Source: Trachelipus rathkii (lineage: Eukaryota; Arthropoda; Malacostraca; Isopoda; Trachelipodidae). From it: DNA of 12,500 nt. The stretch spans positions 5,001 to 17,500 of the forward strand of contig JABUQX010007677.1 in assembly GCA_015478945.1 (NCBI GenBank). The letters run 5' to 3'. Positions 8,596 to 12,500 of this stretch are shown here, piece by piece. Each line of letters begins with the position of its first letter. Positions within the stretch are counted from its first letter, which is position 1. Both the position numbers and the translations under genes were made by a program. The notes beneath the pieces are model-generated. The model made no database searches, was not told the DNA's origin, and worked only from the letters and a program-made list of their open reading frames with translations.

Positions 8596-8886
8596 AATAT
8601 TTATCATCAAATAATTAATTGTGAAGATAATTTATGTGCCAAGTACCTCTCCTTCCACATTTTTTATATTTCTGTTTAAATTTTATTATTTATTTTGTCA
8701 AAATTAATTTTATTTCCATTGTAAGTTCTGAGGAGGAGACATTGTTCTTTACTAGTCCTCAAAGTAAACTGGCTGTTTAATTTTTAATAAAATTTTGATT
8801 TCCCCTGATTAGTTCTAGTGTTTTAAATTGTTTCTTTACATTTTAAGAGTTTGAGCTGTTTAAAAAACTCTCTAAAGATTTTTGCA
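8596..8886. other. AT-rich spacer, nothing recognised
   Basis: The 3' flank of the Penelope-like remnant up to the next (TA)n array. It holds no coding, RNA or inverted-repeat signal and may be element 3' UTR. Confidence 0.5.
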
Positions 8887-8907
8887 TAATATATATATAT
8901 TATATAT

Positions 8908-8955
<48 letters not shown>

Positions 8956-9032
8956 TATATATATTATATATATATAATATATATATATTATATATATATA
9001 TAGTATATATATAATATATATATATATATATA

Positions 9033-9076
<44 letters not shown>

Positions 9077-9098
9077 ATATATATATATATAATATATA
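8887..9098. repeat. (TA)n array flanking the Tc1-like element on the left
   Basis: An imperfect TA dinucleotide array that ends at the left terminal inverted repeat of the Tc1-like transposon. The open frame on its minus strand is Ile/Tyr runs produced by the dinucleotide and is not a gene. Confidence 0.95.
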
Positions 9099-9118
9099 CT
9101 ACTCGTCAGAAATAACGC
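9099..9118 (+). repeat. Left terminal inverted repeat of the Tc1-like element
   Basis: CTACTCGTCAGAAATAACGC aligns with the reverse complement of the right end (TACTTCGTCAAAATTAACGC) with a few substitutions and small indels. It lies directly next to (TA)n. The real repeat may extend further inward, and the outer boundary is uncertain by a few bases. Confidence 0.75.
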
Positions 9119-9383
9119 CACTACTAGGATAAATGTTACTCGCAGGAACGGGAAGGTCCTTAACCCCCATGAAACCCCATCACCCACACACAGATGGCGA
9201 GCATCAGTGTAACTAAATGTAAGCCAACCCCGCAGAAGAATTTCGCTGGCAGTTTTTGGGCCGTCACCGGATAAATTTAGGAAACCATGAAACACGTAAC
9301 TAACTGGGAGAGGTGGGATTAGGTTAGTCCGGGGGTATAATCGGAGCCGAGGGGTCATTCAGTACGAGCGACTCCGATAAAAC

Positions 9384-10465
9384 ATGAGAGGGAATAGTGC
9401 GTCACTGTCAAAAGATCAAGTGCATGCAGATAACAACACTCCACGCGCGAAGGACAACGGGTACCGGACACTTGTCCAACGTTTCGGTGTAGCACCCACA
9501 ACGATTCACGAGTGGTTCCATCTGTACCAGGAACCCTACACTGATCACCGGCGAGGACAAGGTAGGCCCCAGGGCCACGACAACCGCGTGGAAGATCGAT
9601 TTATATGTCTGCGTGCATTACGAAAGCACCACACAACGGACAAGACATCTGTGCAGATACAGCTGGCGGGGGTTACACGCGCACCAGGTGGGTGATTGAC
9701 AAGACAGTGGGCGTCGACGCCTTGGCGGAAGATAATTACCGGCCGGAGTGCCTGCATACGGTCCACCAACCGAGGGCGCTGACTGGATTTGCCCGATAAC
9801 ACTATCCATGGTACGTTGACGAAATGTGGGCAATTAGGTGCTCTATTAATTTACGGAACGAGTCGATGAGTGGCACTGTAATGCTTCGGACAGGTCCGTG
9901 GTCTAGAGTATACCGACTGACGCGCGGAGAGGTTCGTACAATGCAATGTGCTGCTAGGTTGCCGCGTTGGAGGTGGGGATCGGTTATGGTTGCTGGGGGT
10001 GGCATTCTCTCTTTACCCTGGGATTACGGAGTTGGCACATCTGTCGATGGATGGCAGCTCCTTACAAGGCCGTAAGGTAAATCACAAAGATCCTCGAACC
10101 ATATGGTCGGTGCAGTATGTTCGTTGTCTATATCGGTGATCTTTCATCCTAATGCTATGACGATCAAGAATCTACATCATTAGTCGCTCAATGTTGGAAC
10201 GACGTGGCTGGAGTGCCAGCAATATTAGTCCGGAACTCAAAACCAAGTCGAACATTTTTGTGGGAGTAGTGATCCGGAAACGTTCGGATCGCTAAAATGC
10301 CAACCCGCCCTCGCATGACCCTCCGGACCTGCGTCAGGCACTGTCATTCACGTTATGGGAAAATCATATCACTGTCCAGTGGAATGTCACCCATCGATTG
10401 GCCAGCATGCGAGGCACGGTATCAGGTTCAGTCATGCGTGCCAGAGGGGGTCATATCACGGTAGA
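9384..10465 (+). pseudogene. Tc1-like transposase pseudogene
   Basis: The transposase binds the terminal repeats and catalyses excision and insertion with a DDE-type triad. The first 103 codons are open from ATG: a helix-turn-helix (YRTLVQRFGVAPTTIHEWF, residues about 27-45), a GRPQ linker like the GRPR hinge (about 61-64), then a second DNA-binding part with VEDR..CLRALRK..T. The frame then breaks. Later pieces are a damaged FTDES box (9850-9865, first Asp), GGGSVMV..GGI in one or another frame (about 9970-10008), a DD..-like second Asp block near 10159, a SP.L..., VEH block with Glu codon at 10250, and the C-terminal LASMRGTVSGSVMRARGGH (about 10397-10455), which fits the SM..R....ARGGHT ending of this family. 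Asp-to-Glu spacing is 88 nt where DD34E needs 105. Total length suits a 340-350-residue transposase. Confidence 0.85.
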
Positions 10466-10654
10466 ATTAAGACAGGCCCAACAATTCCCCCCGCTGCTGT
10501 CGCCATATCGTACTTCTAACTACTGTGTGTTTGCAGCGCCGAACTTCCGAACCCTACTGCGAGACCCTTTTGCTGCAAGACCTTTGGCCTCACACGCTAT
10601 CAACTCTACGGTTATGGTGAGATTAGTCCACCATGTTTATTGTGTCATTTGTCC

Positions 10655-10660
10655 AATAAA
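10655..10660 (+). promoter_or_regulatory. Possible polyadenylation signal of the Tc1-like transposase
   Basis: AATAAA lies about 190 bp after the end of the transposase reading and inside the element, before the right terminal repeat. Position and match are right for a 3' end signal, but AATAAA is common in AT-rich DNA. Confidence 0.4.
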
Positions 10661-10723
10661 GTATCTTGCGTTCTTTCAATCCTTTTCTAGCCGCTTCCTA
10701 TCGCTTCACATACTCTTGTGTGT

Positions 10724-10743
10724 GCGTTAATTTTGACGAAGTA
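10724..10743 (-). repeat. Right terminal inverted repeat of the Tc1-like element
   Basis: Read on the minus strand this is TACTTCGTCAAAATTAACGC, the partner of the left repeat. It abuts the next (TA)n array. The divergence between ends shows that the element has not been mobile recently. Confidence 0.75.
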
Positions 10744-10788
10744 AATATATATATATGATTTATATATAGTATATATATATTATTATTA

Positions 10789-10835
<47 letters not shown>

Positions 10836-10865
10836 TATTATATATATATAATATATATTATATAT
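10744..10865. repeat. (TA)n array between the Tc1-like element and LINE copy 3
   Basis: An imperfect TA array, probably the right-hand part of the same array into which the Tc1-like element inserted. It stops exactly where LINE-derived sequence begins. Confidence 0.93.
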
Positions 10866-11631
10866 AAAGTTTCCGAATCTATTCATAATCGTAAGATTTT
10901 GAAATATATTTTATTCTTCTAATCTTATCTCAAATTGTAAGTATTGCTTCAATGAGGAACTTTCGAATAGTATCTGCTTTCTTGTCTTTGGTTCTTCGTT
11001 CTCTGTAGTTCTGCATTTCGGTGAAGCTTTTGCTGTAACTACTGAACATATCGAAAGTTTAAGACACAGTCTGTAACAATGCTTTGTTTTCTCAGCAATT
11101 CAATTTTATTTTTATTTACCGTTCTCTGTGTAACCAGTTTACAGAATTCTCTGTTAACTATGCTAGTTGCTAAGACGTTCGCTGTTCCTGCTTTAAATCT
11201 ACTGTATTAATGTGGTGTTTCGAAGATTTTAGTCCTGTCCCCTACTACCCTTCAAGTTTTGTTTAATGACGTTTCAATTGTTGCTTCTTCACTCATTCCG
11301 TCTTATACTGATGACTCATCCTTCGTTAGTCATTTCATTCCCAAAAGCGTCCCACAAAATCGCAATTACTTGATGCTAATAGAACGCCCTTGGAGCAATT
11401 GGCTTCTGATCTCTCTCGTATTTCTAACTGGGAAAGAGAAAACTTGGTTGTTTTCCGGGTTTCAAAAACTCAATTCATTATCCATCATTAAACATAATTT
11501 TTTACAAAAATAAATCTTCTTCAAAAGCATACAACTTAAATCTTCGTCTGACCTTAAATTTCTTAATATTTAATTTTTTATAGAGATCTTTCTTTGACAG
11601 TTCAAATTGCTTCTCTCACGAAACAATCTTC

Positions 11632-11633
<2 letters not shown>
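10866..11633 (+). pseudogene. LINE copy 3: RT fragment bounded by (TA)n arrays
   Basis: A third copy of the RT region. Read across frames: KVSES...NRKILKYI (10866-10910, like AKVFE..L), a degraded LLSDHQYGF box (about 10925-10955), FGEAFAV (about 11019-11039), a worn motif B (VLSPT-like near 11235-11255), SYTDDSSF with the catalytic YTDD at 11304-11315, SNW.RENLVVF near 11428-11460, and RDLSLTVQIASLTKQ (about 11584-11628), the counterpart of copy 4's DLSWE block. Motif A is too worn to place. The 5' end meets (TA)n at the level of RT motif 2, and the 3' end meets (TA)n about 35 residues before the YKG block. Both ends are therefore cut relative to copy 2. Confidence 0.75.
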
Positions 11634-11674
<41 letters not shown>

Positions 11675-11750
11675 TATAGTTTATATATTGTATATATACA
11701 TATATATAATATATATATTTTTTATATATATATATAATATATATATATAC

Positions 11751-11796
<46 letters not shown>

Positions 11797-11832
11797 GTAT
11801 ATTATATATGATATATATATATATATATATTA

Positions 11833-11901
<69 letters not shown>

Positions 11902-11905
11902 TATA
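11634..11905. repeat. (TA)n array following LINE copy 3
   Basis: About 270 bp of imperfect TA repeat, including runs of more than 30 perfect units near 11840-11890. The overlapping Ile/Tyr open frame is an artefact of the repeat. Confidence 0.95.
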
Positions 11906-12500
11906 AGCAATGTTTTTCAATGGTGTACTGTAAATATAACCTTAATTTGATTCTCTCACAAGTTTGAATTATTTATTAATGTCTGAAAGAGAAAAAAAAT
12001 TAAATTTTCCAAATATAATTTGTCTGTAAAGTGAATTTTAATAATTTAAAAACAAAAGAAAAATCTTTTAAAAAATGTCTGTAATATTATTAACATGTCA
12101 TATTAATTTATTCTTAAAATCGGGTCAACAATAATTTTATTTATTTGCGTAAAATTAAATTTATATGTTGACAGTTTTAAATAAGAACAAAAAATATTTT
12201 TTTTTATACTGGTTACAACAGGGTGGCCGTTTATGTACCATTGTGTAGGTAATTTCTGGTATTTATATGGTTTAGCCTTAACTTCATTATCTCAGTTCTG
12301 GTAATCCTTACGACTAATTCTCAAGTTTTGTGATGTTAAGAACACTGTAAGGTATACAATAGTAATTAAACTTTTCTTCTTAAAATATTGCTTCTACATA
12401 AATTTTTATGCTAAAACTTTGTATCAAAATCGTTGATAACGTCAATTTTGGAGTAATATATATTGGGGGGGAGGGGAAGGCAATTATTTTAAAGCTGAAA
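11906..12500. other. AT-rich terminal stretch, nothing recognised
   Basis: Strongly AT-rich DNA with short A and T runs and a G7 run near 12464. It shows no LINE continuation after the array, no open frame of note, no tRNA boxes and no inverted repeat that I can support. Confidence 0.55.

Larger units (their letters stand above)
9099..10743 (+). mobile_element. Tc1-like (Tc1/mariner) DNA transposon, inactive, inside (TA)n DNA
   Basis: A cut-and-paste element of about 1.65 kb: imperfect terminal inverted repeats, a decayed transposase in plus orientation, and TA dinucleotides on both outer sides, as expected for a family that targets TA. Base composition inside (about 50% GC, rich in CpG) is unlike the AT-rich surroundings, so the element's boundaries are visible by composition alone. 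Because both flanks are (TA)n, the exact TA duplication cannot be identified. Confidence 0.85.

Noticed and set aside
8900..9358. Minus-strand 152-codon frame rich in Ile and Tyr
   Set aside because: Most of it is the translation of a (TA)n array; the rest is the non-coding end of the Tc1-like element.
9545..10005. Minus-strand frames of 67-85 codons inside the Tc1-like element
   Set aside because: Shadows of the plus-strand transposase in GC-rich DNA; no motif of their own.
11607..11906. Plus-strand 99-codon Ile/Tyr frame
   Set aside because: Pure dinucleotide-repeat artefact after the end of LINE copy 3.

Overview
This is non-coding eukaryotic DNA with no host gene I can call with confidence. 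It is AT-rich and holds decayed transposable elements embedded in long simple repeats. The mix suggests an arthropod, most likely a decapod crustacean: degenerate Jockey-like LINEs with pyrimidine-rich coding strands, very long (TA)n and (TTA)n arrays, a Tc1-like DNA transposon, a Penelope-type GIY-YIG remnant and a stray AACCTAAC-type stretch. The taxon is inferred from element style, not from a marker gene.

Layout. The window opens with a perfect 35-bp palindrome. LINE copy 1 (about 270-1140) is a broken reverse transcriptase (RT). LINE copy 2 (about 2090-4845) is the best preserved: an endonuclease domain (GDFNVH, then SDHN), a linker, RT motifs (PKKG, SNYRP, DHQYGF, LDISK, YADD) and a C-terminal tail ending in a stop, all split by frameshifts. 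From 5218 to 5628 the minus strand carries a weak but intriguing candidate for a small secreted-peptide gene with a run of X-Pro/X-Ala dipeptides. A (TTA)n array of about 175 bp follows.

The second half begins with LINE copy 4 (about 6935-7600), which appears to be split by a tRNA-derived SINE (A box 7087, B box 7141). A (CA)n/(TA)n array of about 475 bp comes next, and then the C-terminal GIY-YIG endonuclease end of a Penelope-like element (about 8198-8595). A Tc1-like transposon with recognisable imperfect terminal inverted repeats and a dead transposase sits inside (TA)n DNA (9099-10743). LINE copy 3 (about 10866-11633) carries a YTDD catalytic box and has (TA)n arrays on both sides. The last 600 bp hold nothing recognisable.

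All four LINE fragments lie on the plus strand and look like one family or close relatives. Every element is inactivated by stops, indels or truncation, so nothing works together as a pathway; the window records nested and successive insertions into repeat-rich DNA. Identifications come from reading translated motifs by eye; no database search was possible.
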